A program made the translations under genes and the position numbers. Below, piece by piece: positions 1 through 7,886 of a DNA stretch of 22,137 nucleotides (within the stretch, counting starts at the first letter, position 1; every line of letters begins with the position of its first letter). Origin of the DNA: JANWYQ01 sp034432445 (GTDB taxonomy: Bacteria > Chloroflexota > Anaerolineae > JAAEKA01). The notes beneath the pieces are model-generated. The model worked only from the letters and a program-made list of their open reading frames with translations, was not told the DNA's origin and ran no database searches. The stretch lies in contig DAOUBX010000065.1 of NCBI GenBank assembly GCA_034432445.1, positions 1-22,137 on the forward strand, read 5' to 3'.

Positions 1-131
1 GGCGGCTGCCAGTCGACCGCGGCCAGGTGGCGTTCGGCGCGCAACCGCGTGGCCGGAGTGCGCGCCTCGGCCGCCGGCCCGCGCCAGCGCACCACTAACC
101 TTCCGATCTGATCGCGCGTCACCGGTTCCAT
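1..131 (-). CDS. Partial CDS of unknown function (N-terminal 43 aa, runs off window)
   Basis: An ATG at 131 on the minus strand opens a frame without stops to the window edge. It encodes 43 residues beginning MEPVTRDQIGRLVVRWRGPA. The fragment is rich in Arg and Ala, looks helical, and has no signal peptide or membrane segment. It starts 164 bp after the stop of the MalE-fusion gene, on the same strand, so it may be another cluster gene such as an ATPase, tape measure or terminator component. The fragment is too short to assign a family. The ribosome binding site is weak (a GGCGG-like stretch), so the exact start is uncertain. In GC-rich DNA a 43-codon open frame can occur by chance; the case rests on strand, position and protein-like composition. 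Confidence 0.5.
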   Translation of the reverse strand, partial: MEPVTRDQIGRLVVRWRGPAAEARTPATRLRAERHLAAVDWQP

Positions 132-243
132 GGTCACCGCCGTTGCCGAGCAAGAAAACCCGCTATCGGTCGGTCTGACCGTCCTGGTCTCTCGACGGAC
201 CCGAAAGGACTGTCATGCCATTCCCTCTTGCGATGTCAGCCAT
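132..243. other. Short intergenic stretch, no clear gene
   Basis: This spacer lies between the palindrome behind the MalE-fusion gene and the start of the partial gene at 131. I see no convincing -35/-10 pair. A 17-codon minus-strand ORF (216 to 163) has a good AGAGGG ribosome binding site but no other support. Confidence 0.4.
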
Positions 244-255
244 AGGTGCCGGGCA
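236..255 (+). repeat. Left copy of 20-bp direct repeat shared with the right window end
   Basis: The 20 bases tcagccataggtgccgggca at 236-255 are identical to 22052-22071, in the same orientation and about 21.8 kb apart. Similarity continues for about 15 further bases with a few differences. The repeat overlaps the palindrome at 244-289. Confidence 0.85.
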
Positions 256-289
256 CTTGCATCTGGTCAGTCGTAAGTGCCCGGCACCT
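244..289. repeat. Perfect 15-bp inverted repeat (GTGCCGGGCAC family) after the last complete gene
   Basis: The left arm at 244-258 (aggtgccgggcactt) is the exact reverse complement of 275-289 (aagtgcccggcacct), with a 16-nt loop. It begins 6 bp beyond the stop codon of the MalE-fusion gene in the direction of transcription. It could terminate or stabilise the transcript, but no T-run follows on the minus strand, so it is not a standard intrinsic terminator. Related GTGCC-GGCAC sequences occur at 10694-10727 and from 22060, which suggests a dispersed REP-like palindrome. Confidence 0.8.
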
Positions 290-295
290 GAGTAG

Positions 296-3022
296 CTACG
301 AGATAATTTTGCAGGCTTCGTTGGCTGCCGCATCGGGCGGCAGGCCGTTGACCACGTCGACGATCAGTTTGTCGATGGCACCCACCCAGGTAAACAGGCC
401 GGGGAAGGCGGGCAGGGCGTGCGCTGCGGTGGCCGCCTCGACATACACGGCCAGCAGCGGATCGTTCACCGGGACACTGGCGATCACAGGGACGCGGTTC
501 GCATCCTTGGCCAGCGCCTTCTGCACCTCCTCCGCCGCCAACAGCTCCGCCACCTGAGCCGCCGCGGCCTTGTTCTGGCTGCCCTGCACCAGGTAGAACC
601 CATGCACAAAGGCCAGCGGCCGCGCCGGGCCAGCCGGACCCGGCGGCAGAGGAGCGATCAGCAGGTTGTTTTCTAGGCTCTCCTCGTTCTGGGCCAGCGC
701 CCACGAACCATCGATGGTCAACGGGCTCTTGCGACCGCGAAATGTCTGCGACGCCTGCTCATAGTCCACGAACAACGCGCCGTTGCGCACCAGCCGTTGC
801 ACCAGCTCGAAGCCGGCCATGAACGCCTTTAGGTCACATTGACCGGCTTCGTCCAGCAATGGGCCGCCCTCAGCCACGAAGAGCCCATACAAAAACACCA
901 ACGAGCCGGGCAACAGGGCACGGAAGTGGCCCGTTGAGAAGTGCTCCACCACGGCCACCAGCTCGTCGACCGTCTTGGGCGCGGTCAGACCAAACTCCTT
1001 GAGCAATTCCTCGTTCAGGTGTAGCGCCATGGTCTCCAAGATCAGGGGAATGCCGTAGAGCGCCTTGTCGTGCACCATGGCCTTCTGAGCCACCGGCAGC
1101 GTGTTGGGGTGCACGCTGGCCAGGCCGGTCAGCGGCTGCACCAGGCCGCCCTGAACCCACTCGGCCAAGAACTGGTCGCGCCACAGCACCAGATCAGGCG
1201 CGTTGCCGGCGGACACGGCGACCGCCAGTTGCTGGTTGAGGCTCTCGCCCGGCACGGCCTGCAGGGTGAGCTTGAGCCCTGGGTTGTCCTTTTGCACTTG
1301 GGCAGCAAAGGATTGCAGCACCTTGGCCTCGGCGCCCGCGGCGTCGAAGCCGTGCCAGACGGCGACGTTACCGGTGATGCCCGCCGGCGGCGCGGACGGC
1401 TTCTGCACCGGCACGGCCACCTTAGGCCGCGGCTGTTTGACGAACATGGCGTAGGGCACGTCGGCCACGCCCGGAATTGCCGGCGGCAGCAGAGCCGCCA
1501 ACTGCACCTTGGCCGCCTGGCGCACGCTCGCGGTGCGTCCGGCCAGCACAGTGTCGATGGCCTGCAGCATCGCCGCGCCCACCAGCCGCAGCCACACCTC
1601 CTGCACCAGGTACACGTCGAAACGCGGGCTGGCCGTCAAGTCGATGGCCTCGTCGAACCACGACCGTTGCAGGTAGAAGTCCACGGACTCGCCGTCGATC
1701 AAGTAGATATTCTCCGGCATGGCCGCGCCGAAGAAGGTCAACAGCTCGAACCCGGCCTTGGGCAGCGCGGCCAGAGTTTGCTCGCGCAGCAGCTCCTCGA
1801 CGGACGCCTTGGGCTGCGCGACGATGGCATCGGCTGCGGGCTGTAGCACGACGCCGGCCGCCAGTTGCGCCTCAAGCAGGACGTTCATCAACGGCTGCGT
1901 GTTGAACAGGGCGGCGTGCGCCTCGTTGCCCAGGGCCAAGGCCCACGAGTTGCTCAACTTTGCCGACTTGCTGACCTTTTGCCCCGCCTTGACAAAGTGG
2001 GAGCCGCCGGTGAGCTTGGTCTTCTTGAGCTGTTCCAGCAGTTGGTTCACCAGGTGATCCACCAGAAACTGGGGCGGCCGAATGGGCAGATAGCCCACGG
2101 GCGGCAGGTAGCGAAAGTGGTCAACGGCCTTGAGCGTGGCGACGCTGCCCGCGGCCAGCAAGCGGCTCACCTGATCCTGGAACTGTAAGAAGCGCGCCTC
2201 GGCGTCGGCGATGCGCGTCTCGGCCAGCAGGCCGCGCCAGTCCGCCGAGGGCAGGGGGTGGATCAGCCGGCGGCGCACCGCCCACGGCTCGACGAACGCA
2301 ATGCCGGTCCCTTGCCAGTAGAAGACGGCCAGGGGCAGGTCGCAGTCGGTGAGGTCGACCGCCGCCACCGACGCCAAGCCGCCGTAGTCGTCGGCAAAGC
2401 GGAAGGGGTCAGGGGGCAGGCGGCGCAAGTTCTCGCTGCCAAAACACCAGTGGGCCAGCCGGTTGGGGCGGTTCTTGTCCGTGGCGCCCGCGCCGCCCAC
2501 GCCGAACGCGGTGAGCCGGATGGCCTTGAACTGGACCCCTTCCACCTCCCAGGCTGCCGCGCAGCCCGCGGGCAAGGCGCTGCCGGCTGTCGATTTGAGT
2601 GGCGCCTGACCCTCCGTCTGCGCGGTCGGCACGGCCGTTAGCACGTAGGCGCCGTCGGCCAGGGAGCTGCCGCCGCCGTTGCCCACAGCAAACGCGCAGT
2701 CGCGGAACAGCCCCAGGTCGGACACGGACGCTGCGCCCCCCTCCGGCTTGAGAGGCAGGGTCACGGTGACCGGCAGCCGCAGCAGGTGGCCCGCGGGCAC
2801 CACGCCCAGGCCGGCCGTGACCTGCACGCTGGCGGTGCCGGCTTGGGTCACCATCAGGCCCTCGACGACGCCGTGGCCGGTCGCCTTGCCCAGCCTTGCC
2901 AGCCGCGCCAGCGTCGCCGCCTGGTCAGCGCGCAGGTCCTCCGCGCTGAGTAGCCGGCCGTTCACGTAGTTCGGCATGCGCAGGCCGTCGGCGAAGGTCG
3001 TCTGCAAGAATTGACTGGTCAT
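296..3022 (-). CDS. eCIS appendage/fibre-type protein with C-terminal maltose-binding-protein-like domain
   Basis: This 908-aa protein probably sits on the outside of the injection particle. Residues 16-80 (PNYVNGRLLSAEDL, then HGVVEGLMV) repeat the N-terminal module of the preceding protein. The middle (about 190-500) holds features I associate with eCIS/tail proteins, such as DLPLAVFYWQG and YLPPVGYLPI. A Pro/Lys-rich linker (about 530-548) leads to a full 360-residue domain resembling MalE (SBP family 1). Examples are NAPDLVLWRDQF, YGIPLILETMALHLNEELL and TIDGSWALAQ, matching MalE regions around W62, E111 and W230. Trp614, Glu663 and Trp774 keep those sugar-contact positions. There is no signal peptide or lipobox, unlike a real transporter binding protein. 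The start overlaps the upstream stop by ATGA, with GGAGGG as ribosome binding site. The fold assignment is strong by eye; the role as a carbohydrate-binding receptor tip is inference. Confidence 0.88.
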   Translation of the reverse strand: MTSQFLQTTFADGLRMPNYVNGRLLSAEDLRADQAATLARLARLGKATGHGVVEGLMVTQAGTASVQVTAGLGVVPAGHLLRLPVTVTLPLKPEGGAASVSDLGLFRDCAFAVGNGGGSSLADGAYVLTAVPTAQTEGQAPLKSTAGSALPAGCAAAWEVEGVQFKAIRLTAFGVGGAGATDKNRPNRLAHWCFGSENLRRLPPDPFRFADDYGGLASVAAVDLTDCDLPLAVFYWQGTGIAFVEPWAVRRRLIHPLPSADWRGLLAETRIADAEARFLQFQDQVSRLLAAGSVATLKAVDHFRYLPPVGYLPIRPPQFLVDHLVNQLLEQLKKTKLTGGSHFVKAGQKVSKSAKLSNSWALALGNEAHAALFNTQPLMNVLLEAQLAAGVVLQPAADAIVAQPKASVEELLREQTLAALPKAGFELLTFFGAAMPENIYLIDGESVDFYLQRSWFDEAIDLTASPRFDVYLVQEVWLRLVGAAMLQAIDTVLAGRTASVRQAAKVQLAALLPPAIPGVADVPYAMFVKQPRPKVAVPVQKPSAPPAGITGNVAVWHGFDAAGAEAKVLQSFAAQVQKDNPGLKLTLQAVPGESLNQQLAVAVSAGNAPDLVLWRDQFLAEWVQGGLVQPLTGLASVHPNTLPVAQKAMVHDKALYGIPLILETMALHLNEELLKEFGLTAPKTVDELVAVVEHFSTGHFRALLPGSLVFLYGLFVAEGGPLLDEAGQCDLKAFMAGFELVQRLVRNGALFVDYEQASQTFRGRKSPLTIDGSWALAQNEESLENNLLIAPLPPGPAGPARPLAFVHGFYLVQGSQNKAAAAQVAELLAAEEVQKALAKDANRVPVIASVPVNDPLLAVYVEAATAAHALPAFPGLFTWVGAIDKLIVDVVNGLPPDAAANEACKIIS

Positions 3023-5394
3023 CCGATCCCTCCTGCGCCGGTCACGCGGCAGAAAGCGACGATGGCGTCTTCGCCATTGTGGCCCTCGAACTTGATGCGG
3101 GTCTCCTTGATGTAATCTGCCAGGGGCACATCACCGCCGCCGATGAGTAGGCGGGTGGCGTCGAACGGGAAGGCAAAGCGCAGGTAGTTGGATCCGAACT
3201 CTTTCCAGATGTCACTGAAGATAGTCAACTGATACACGTTCGACTGCACTGCGTTGACCAACATGCGGTCTTGCGGTATCTCGATCAGCTTTGGCGGCTG
3301 AGTGACGTCACCTGCTGGGTTGCTGCGACCGGCCAGCCTGTTGGAGCGCTCGCTGAAAACGTGAAATGGGGGTGGCTTCTGGTCATCCATAAAGATCACG
3401 GCCTCAGCAGCAGAAAAGCGCCGGTCGACGTGAAACCACAGCTCGATCAGCGTCTGGTCGGAGTTGATCAGGATCGGCGTGATGGTCACGAAAGGCTGCG
3501 TGGGCAGTTGCAGCGCCACGCGCTGGAACACCTCGTCCCAGGGTATCTCGACCGGCGGCGGGGGCGGGATCACGACCTCCTGGGGCAGCTCGATCTCGTA
3601 GTAGACCCAGATCGTCTGGCGGCCGTCGAAGCCCAGGAAGGAGAGATGCTCGGCTTCGATGACATCGGCCAGCGCCGTCCGGGCCTTGCCCACGGCGATA
3701 CCGCGCGTGTCGAACGCCAGCAGCAGGCCCATGCCCGGCGTCAGCGCCACGTCGGCCGACGTTGCCAGCCGCCAACGGTAGGCCAACCGGCCATCCTCGT
3801 CTGCAGGTTGCGCCTCGAACGGCAGCGTGGGACCACCCTGACCCAGCGTCACCGGTATCGTCTTGGGCAGGCGCACCGGCGCGTCCGTGTGGAACCACAG
3901 GACGAGCTCGACGCCGGCCTCGGTGCGCTCCGCGCGCACCGTGACCAGGTCGCGGCTGGGCAGGATGCGCTCGACAGCGCCATACACGGTGAGCCTGTCG
4001 CCGTCCCGGCCCACGTAGTCGTAGGCCGCCGCGGCCAGCACGTCGAGCAGCCCTGCGCCACCCACCTCGCGCAGCGCGGTCAGATCCACCGTCAACGCCA
4101 GCCGGGCGGCCGGTTCCAGCTCGTGGGCGACGGCCGCGGCCGTGGTGATGACGGCCACGTTGTCGAACCCGGCCAGCGGCTCCACCTGGTCCAGCTTGAG
4201 CTCCTGGCCGTTGGCTGTCAAGGTGAGGGCCGCCAGTGGGTCGCCGGTGAACTCCAGCGCGGCCGGGTGGTGCAGCCAGGCCCACAGCTCGTGACTGCCG
4301 TGCACCTGGAGCGTTGCGAACTCGTGCAGCTCCTTGATCGCCTCCTGTTGCTGGCCACCCAGCAGCAAAAGCTCCTGGATCAACTGGGTGTGCAGCAGGA
4401 AGGGCCGGCCGCCGTCGTCGACGCTGGCAGCGTCGATCTTGGGCGCGCTCACGGCAAAGCCCGCTGCGGGCGTGAAGTCGATGCAGGCCAGCAGGATGCC
4501 GGCCTCCACGTCGGTATCGCTGCCGGGGTCGATCAAGTCAGCCTGACCCTGGATGGCCGGCCGCACCTCGGTGACCCAGACGGTGAAGACGCGGTCCAGC
4601 GCCTCGCGCGCGGTCTCCAGCGGCAACTGCAGCGTCACGGGGGGTGAGGCCACGGGGCCGGCGGCCGCCTGCGCGCAAGGGTCGAAAGCGGGCGGCTGGG
4701 TCAAGGTGCGCACCAGCGCGATGATCTCGTCCTCGTCCGAGTCGGCCTCTGCCAGGCCGGGCACAAAGCGGACGCCGTTCAGCAAGTCGGCGAAGGCGCG
4801 CACGGCGTTCCAGGCGGCCATGCGCGGCGCGTCCCAGCGCAGCTCCAGGGTAAAGGCGTCGCGGATGCGCGAGGGCGCCATGGTGCTCTCGCTGCTGCTG
4901 CACGGCTGGCCAGGGATGGGCACCAGCGCGTCCAGGCACTCGTCGTACCCTGCCACCACGTAACAGCGCTGGCCGCCGGCCTCGTCGGCCGGCGGCGCGG
5001 TGCCGTTCTGCACCTGCTTGGCGTACCAGGCGCCTAGCCGCGCACACTGCTCCTCGCGAATGACAATCGGCCGGCCAAATTGGTCGATGCCCATGCCGGG
5101 GCTGACGGTGATCAGCATCTCGTCGCTGCTGTCGGCCGGCCGGCCGGCCGTCACCTCCAGACCGAACACCGTGCCATAGCCGTGCAGCCCGCGGTTGTGC
5201 AGATAGTCCTTCTCCAGGAAATAGAGCTGCTCCTGGCGGAAGTCGTCAACCCCCAACACCAACCCGAACTCATAGTTCACCCGCTGATCCGGGCGCAGCG
5301 CGCCGTTGGCCAGGGATGCGCAGCGCTGCAGGGCGCCGTTGCCGTTGCTCGCTGCCGAAACGCCGGAAGCTTTTTTGCTGACAATCGCAGGCAT
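3019..5394 (-). CDS. Large eCIS-associated appendage/baseplate protein of unknown function
   Basis: This 791-aa protein has no named domain that I can assign. Residues 1-36 are Ser/Ala/Asn-rich and probably flexible. Residues 39-115 form a compact module (VNYEFGLVLGVDDF, EQLYFLEKDYLHNRGLHGYG, VSPGMGIDQFGRPIV), also seen in weaker form at the N-terminus of the next gene and, as I recall, in other tail and eCIS appendage proteins. The remainder is predicted mostly beta, with Pro-rich joints such as VVIPPPPPVEIPWDE near residue 620. It starts at an ATG 18 bp after the gpI-like gene's stop, with GAGGAG as a strong ribosome binding site, and its stop overlaps the next start by 4 bp. Tight coupling to the MalE fusion suggests that the two proteins work together, perhaps as a fibre base and tip. 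It could instead be a baseplate collar or cage protein. Confidence 0.8.
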   Translation of the reverse strand: MPAIVSKKASGVSAASNGNGALQRCASLANGALRPDQRVNYEFGLVLGVDDFRQEQLYFLEKDYLHNRGLHGYGTVFGLEVTAGRPADSSDEMLITVSPGMGIDQFGRPIVIREEQCARLGAWYAKQVQNGTAPPADEAGGQRCYVVAGYDECLDALVPIPGQPCSSSESTMAPSRIRDAFTLELRWDAPRMAAWNAVRAFADLLNGVRFVPGLAEADSDEDEIIALVRTLTQPPAFDPCAQAAAGPVASPPVTLQLPLETAREALDRVFTVWVTEVRPAIQGQADLIDPGSDTDVEAGILLACIDFTPAAGFAVSAPKIDAASVDDGGRPFLLHTQLIQELLLLGGQQQEAIKELHEFATLQVHGSHELWAWLHHPAALEFTGDPLAALTLTANGQELKLDQVEPLAGFDNVAVITTAAAVAHELEPAARLALTVDLTALREVGGAGLLDVLAAAAYDYVGRDGDRLTVYGAVERILPSRDLVTVRAERTEAGVELVLWFHTDAPVRLPKTIPVTLGQGGPTLPFEAQPADEDGRLAYRWRLATSADVALTPGMGLLLAFDTRGIAVGKARTALADVIEAEHLSFLGFDGRQTIWVYYEIELPQEVVIPPPPPVEIPWDEVFQRVALQLPTQPFVTITPILINSDQTLIELWFHVDRRFSAAEAVIFMDDQKPPPFHVFSERSNRLAGRSNPAGDVTQPPKLIEIPQDRMLVNAVQSNVYQLTIFSDIWKEFGSNYLRFAFPFDATRLLIGGGDVPLADYIKETRIKFEGHNGEDAIVAFCRVTGAGGIG

Positions 5395-5412
5395 ATCGTA
5401 CTCTCCTCGTGG

Positions 5413-7842
5413 TCACAAAGCCGGCAGGTCGCCGAGGCGATCTCGGGCGACGACGATCCGGTCCTCGATATCGAAGGGGTAAGGCGGCGGCAGGAAGCCG
5501 TCGGCTAGATAGGTATCTCCCAGAGTAAAGGGCTCGAAGCGGCTGCTGTAGCCCAGCGCGGTGTCCAGCCCCAGCCGGGCCTCACCGACGCGGAACAGCG
5601 CCCAATACACCTTCAAGTCGAACGCGGTGTGCGCCGGCCTCTCCAGCGTGACGATGCGCTCGACCATGGCGCGTTGCTCAACGGTCAGGTCGTGAGGCAC
5701 GAGCACGGTGAAGCGGTGAGCGGCCTCGGCCACATCCTTGGCGGTCACGGGACGACGGCCACCAGGGCCGAGGTCGGTGGGATCGCCGAAGACCACACCG
5801 CCAACGTCGCGCGTGCGAAAGCGCTCCACCAGGCGCACCCGGCCGCGGGCCAGGCACGCAGGATCGAACAGTCCTTCGTCCACCGAATCGTCCAAGAAGA
5901 GCCGCAGGGCGGTCAACACGCCCGCCACCGTGCCCCGCCGACGGTAGAAGCGATCGGCGTGGCGGATGAAGAAACGGCGCTTGGGCTCCGTCCACAGAGG
6001 ATCGAGCACCACACCGAGCCAACAGCCCAGCCAGTCCAGCGCATCGGCCGGCGCGGTGCGCGGGTCCAACAGAGTGGCCACGTGCTCGATTTGATCTTCG
6101 AGCTGGGTGTAGAAGCCCTCGACGTTGGCCAACCAACGCTCCAGAAACGAGGCCGGGCCCGGCTCCTCGCGATAGATGGCGGGCAGGTAGTTGTCCAGGT
6201 ATGAAAAGCGTGGGAACCAGGCGCGCAGGCTGCGCAGGGCCGGCGTCGACCGCCCGGTGCCCTGAAGGGTCAGCTCGAGTTGCAGGTAGCGGCCCTTGAC
6301 GCCCTGGAAGAGGAGCTCCCAGGTGCCGGTGCGCTCGCCGGGCAAGGGATCTGCGGCCCACGGGTCGAAGAAGGGCAGCTCCGCGCCGCCGCTGCGCAGG
6401 TACGGCGTGGGCTGCGGCAGCCAGGTCATCTGCGTCAGCAGGTCCGGCTCATCGGCCGCGCGCGCCCGCACAGAGACGGCAGCGCCGGCTGGAACCTGGG
6501 CGTCCAGCATCAGCCGGTGCCAGGTACAGCCCACCATGCCGCTGTCGAACGGCGCACCCACCACGCCGGACGTTGTGGGCACAGGCGTCGTCAGCACGGC
6601 CCGACCGGCGTACTCGCACTCGGCAAAGGGCTGCAAAGGCACCCAACGATCGGCGAAGTCGTAGTAAATGCCGTCGCCGGCCGCCGCCAGCGCCTTGGCC
6701 TCCCACCGCCGCAACGGGAAAAGGTCGGGCTGATCGACCAACTGCCCCTCGCCCCGGTCCACCGCGAACGCCACCACCTGATTGCCCTCGCGCTCGGCCA
6801 GATAGAGCACCTCCGGCGCGTCGGCGGCCTCGCCGCCTGCTCCCAGCAGCCCACGGCGGCGCACAAAGTCGTGGGCGGCCAGCGAAACCTGCGTCACCGC
6901 GCCCTCGCCTTGCGCCGGGTCCACGGCCGTGACCGCGTTCTCCAGGGAATAGGCAGCTAACTGCACGCTGCCGCGATACTCGTACACGATCGAGTAGGGC
7001 CGATTGGGGTCGGTGTCCAGGATCCACACGCGGTCGTCGTCGCCCGGCTCGATGCTCACGGGCGATTGCGGCGCGGGCATTGGCCCGGGCAACAAGGCAT
7101 AGCCATGGGGAAGCGCCGGCGCGTGGTCCCGCTGCCGCGGGGAGGCGTTCGCGCTGGGTTGGAAGAGCGCGTCCTCGGCTGGCGAGCGGTCGACCAACAG
7201 CCGGAAGTCGGCGTCCAGCCGCCAATAGCGGCGGAAGTCGTGGTCCAGCACCAGCAAGCCGCCGTCGGCCGTGGCGGCCATGTCCCACGGCGCAAAGGGT
7301 TCGTCTTCCGGCCACTGCAGCAGCAGCGGCGCGCCGCCGCCGTGCAGGTCGAACACCCACAGTCCGTGGGCCAGCCAGTCCCCCACCACCAAAAAGTGGC
7401 GAGTGGTGACGGCCAGCCCGCGCAAGAGGCCTGACCGCGGCTTGACCGGCGCCTTGGGCGCAAAGGCGCCGGCGTCTTCCGGAGCGCAAGAACGATCGAG
7501 GTCGGTCACGCTCCACCACGCCTGGGAGTGGCGCTGGCCGAACGGCAACCGGCGGATGCCCGTCTCGCTCGCGTCGATCCAGTACCAGTGGCCGTAGCGG
7601 TCGGCCGCGGCGCCGCGGCGCCGCGCCAGGTCCAGGGGCGGCGACCGCCGGCCGCGCACGCTGCGCCACAGCGACAGAACGCGCGTCAACTGCAGCGTGT
7701 GGGTCTCACCGCGCCACTCCAGCGGCGGGTCCTTGTGCTCGCGCCACAGCTCGGCCAGGGACTGCTGGCTGCCGTTCACGTGACAGGCGCCCCAATCGTC
7801 CGGGCCATAGAGCAGGTGAAATCGGGTCTGATTGACGTCCAC
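5413..7842 (-). CDS. Baseplate protein: beta-propeller-like N-terminus plus phage tail protein I-like (gpI/Afp12-type) C-terminus
   Basis: The C-terminal region (about 546-809) begins FSYLDNYLPAIYREE and continues LLDPRTAPADALDWLGCWLG and RRFFIRHADRFYRRRGT. This is the pattern of the phage tail protein domain family (TIGR02242, gpI-like), which helps form the baseplate wedge. The N-terminal half (about 60-420) has repeated blade-like segments such as GLAVTTRHFLVVGDWLAHGL and DMAATADGGLLVLDHD, suggesting an NHL-like propeller. A beta-sandwich-like segment (about 430-540) joins the halves. I chose the GTG at 7842, giving 809 aa, because AAGAGG at 7850-7855 sits 7 nt upstream. The alternative TTG at 7866 would add eight residues but has no ribosome binding site. 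The gene follows the J-like gene by 44 bp. A structural role in the wedge is likely; what the propeller binds is unknown. Confidence 0.85.
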   Translation of the reverse strand: MDVNQTRFHLLYGPDDWGACHVNGSQQSLAELWREHKDPPLEWRGETHTLQLTRVLSLWRSVRGRRSPPLDLARRRGAAADRYGHWYWIDASETGIRRLPFGQRHSQAWWSVTDLDRSCAPEDAGAFAPKAPVKPRSGLLRGLAVTTRHFLVVGDWLAHGLWVFDLHGGGAPLLLQWPEDEPFAPWDMAATADGGLLVLDHDFRRYWRLDADFRLLVDRSPAEDALFQPSANASPRQRDHAPALPHGYALLPGPMPAPQSPVSIEPGDDDRVWILDTDPNRPYSIVYEYRGSVQLAAYSLENAVTAVDPAQGEGAVTQVSLAAHDFVRRRGLLGAGGEAADAPEVLYLAEREGNQVVAFAVDRGEGQLVDQPDLFPLRRWEAKALAAAGDGIYYDFADRWVPLQPFAECEYAGRAVLTTPVPTTSGVVGAPFDSGMVGCTWHRLMLDAQVPAGAAVSVRARAADEPDLLTQMTWLPQPTPYLRSGGAELPFFDPWAADPLPGERTGTWELLFQGVKGRYLQLELTLQGTGRSTPALRSLRAWFPRFSYLDNYLPAIYREEPGPASFLERWLANVEGFYTQLEDQIEHVATLLDPRTAPADALDWLGCWLGVVLDPLWTEPKRRFFIRHADRFYRRRGTVAGVLTALRLFLDDSVDEGLFDPACLARGRVRLVERFRTRDVGGVVFGDPTDLGPGGRRPVTAKDVAEAAHRFTVLVPHDLTVEQRAMVERIVTLERPAHTAFDLKVYWALFRVGEARLGLDTALGYSSRFEPFTLGDTYLADGFLPPPYPFDIEDRIVVARDRLGDLPAL

Positions 7843-7849
7843 GAAAAGA

Positions 7850-7855
7850 CCTCTT
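7850..7855 (-). promoter_or_regulatory. Ribosome binding site deciding the GTG start at 7842
   Basis: AAGAGG on the minus strand lies 7 nt before GTG 7842. The longer TTG-initiated reading (7866) lacks a comparable site, so GTG is preferred. Confidence 0.6.
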
Positions 7856-7886
7856 GCGATTCCCAACGACTACAGTCGTTCGCCCA

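Noticed and set aside
163..216. 17-codon minus-strand ORF with AGAGGG ribosome binding site before the partial gene
   Set aside because: It is too short, shows no recognisable sequence, and a purine-rich stretch before an ATG is common. It might be a leader peptide, but nothing supports that.
244..289. Intrinsic terminator for the cluster
   Set aside because: The hairpin is strong, but no T-run follows on the minus strand, and similar palindromes occur elsewhere in the window, so I call it a repeat.
1070..1846. Long plus-strand ORFs opposite the MalE fusion and other genes (also 3271-4647, 8490-9833, 13392-14627 and 16624-17667)
   Set aside because: They are rich in Arg, His, Gln and Gly with no domain pattern, and lie fully opposite well-supported genes. 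They are antisense shadows caused by high GC content.
6449..7669. Long minus-strand ORF in another frame of the gpI-like gene
   Set aside because: It is an Arg/Ala/Gly-rich overlap of a gene with clear homology, so a frame shadow.
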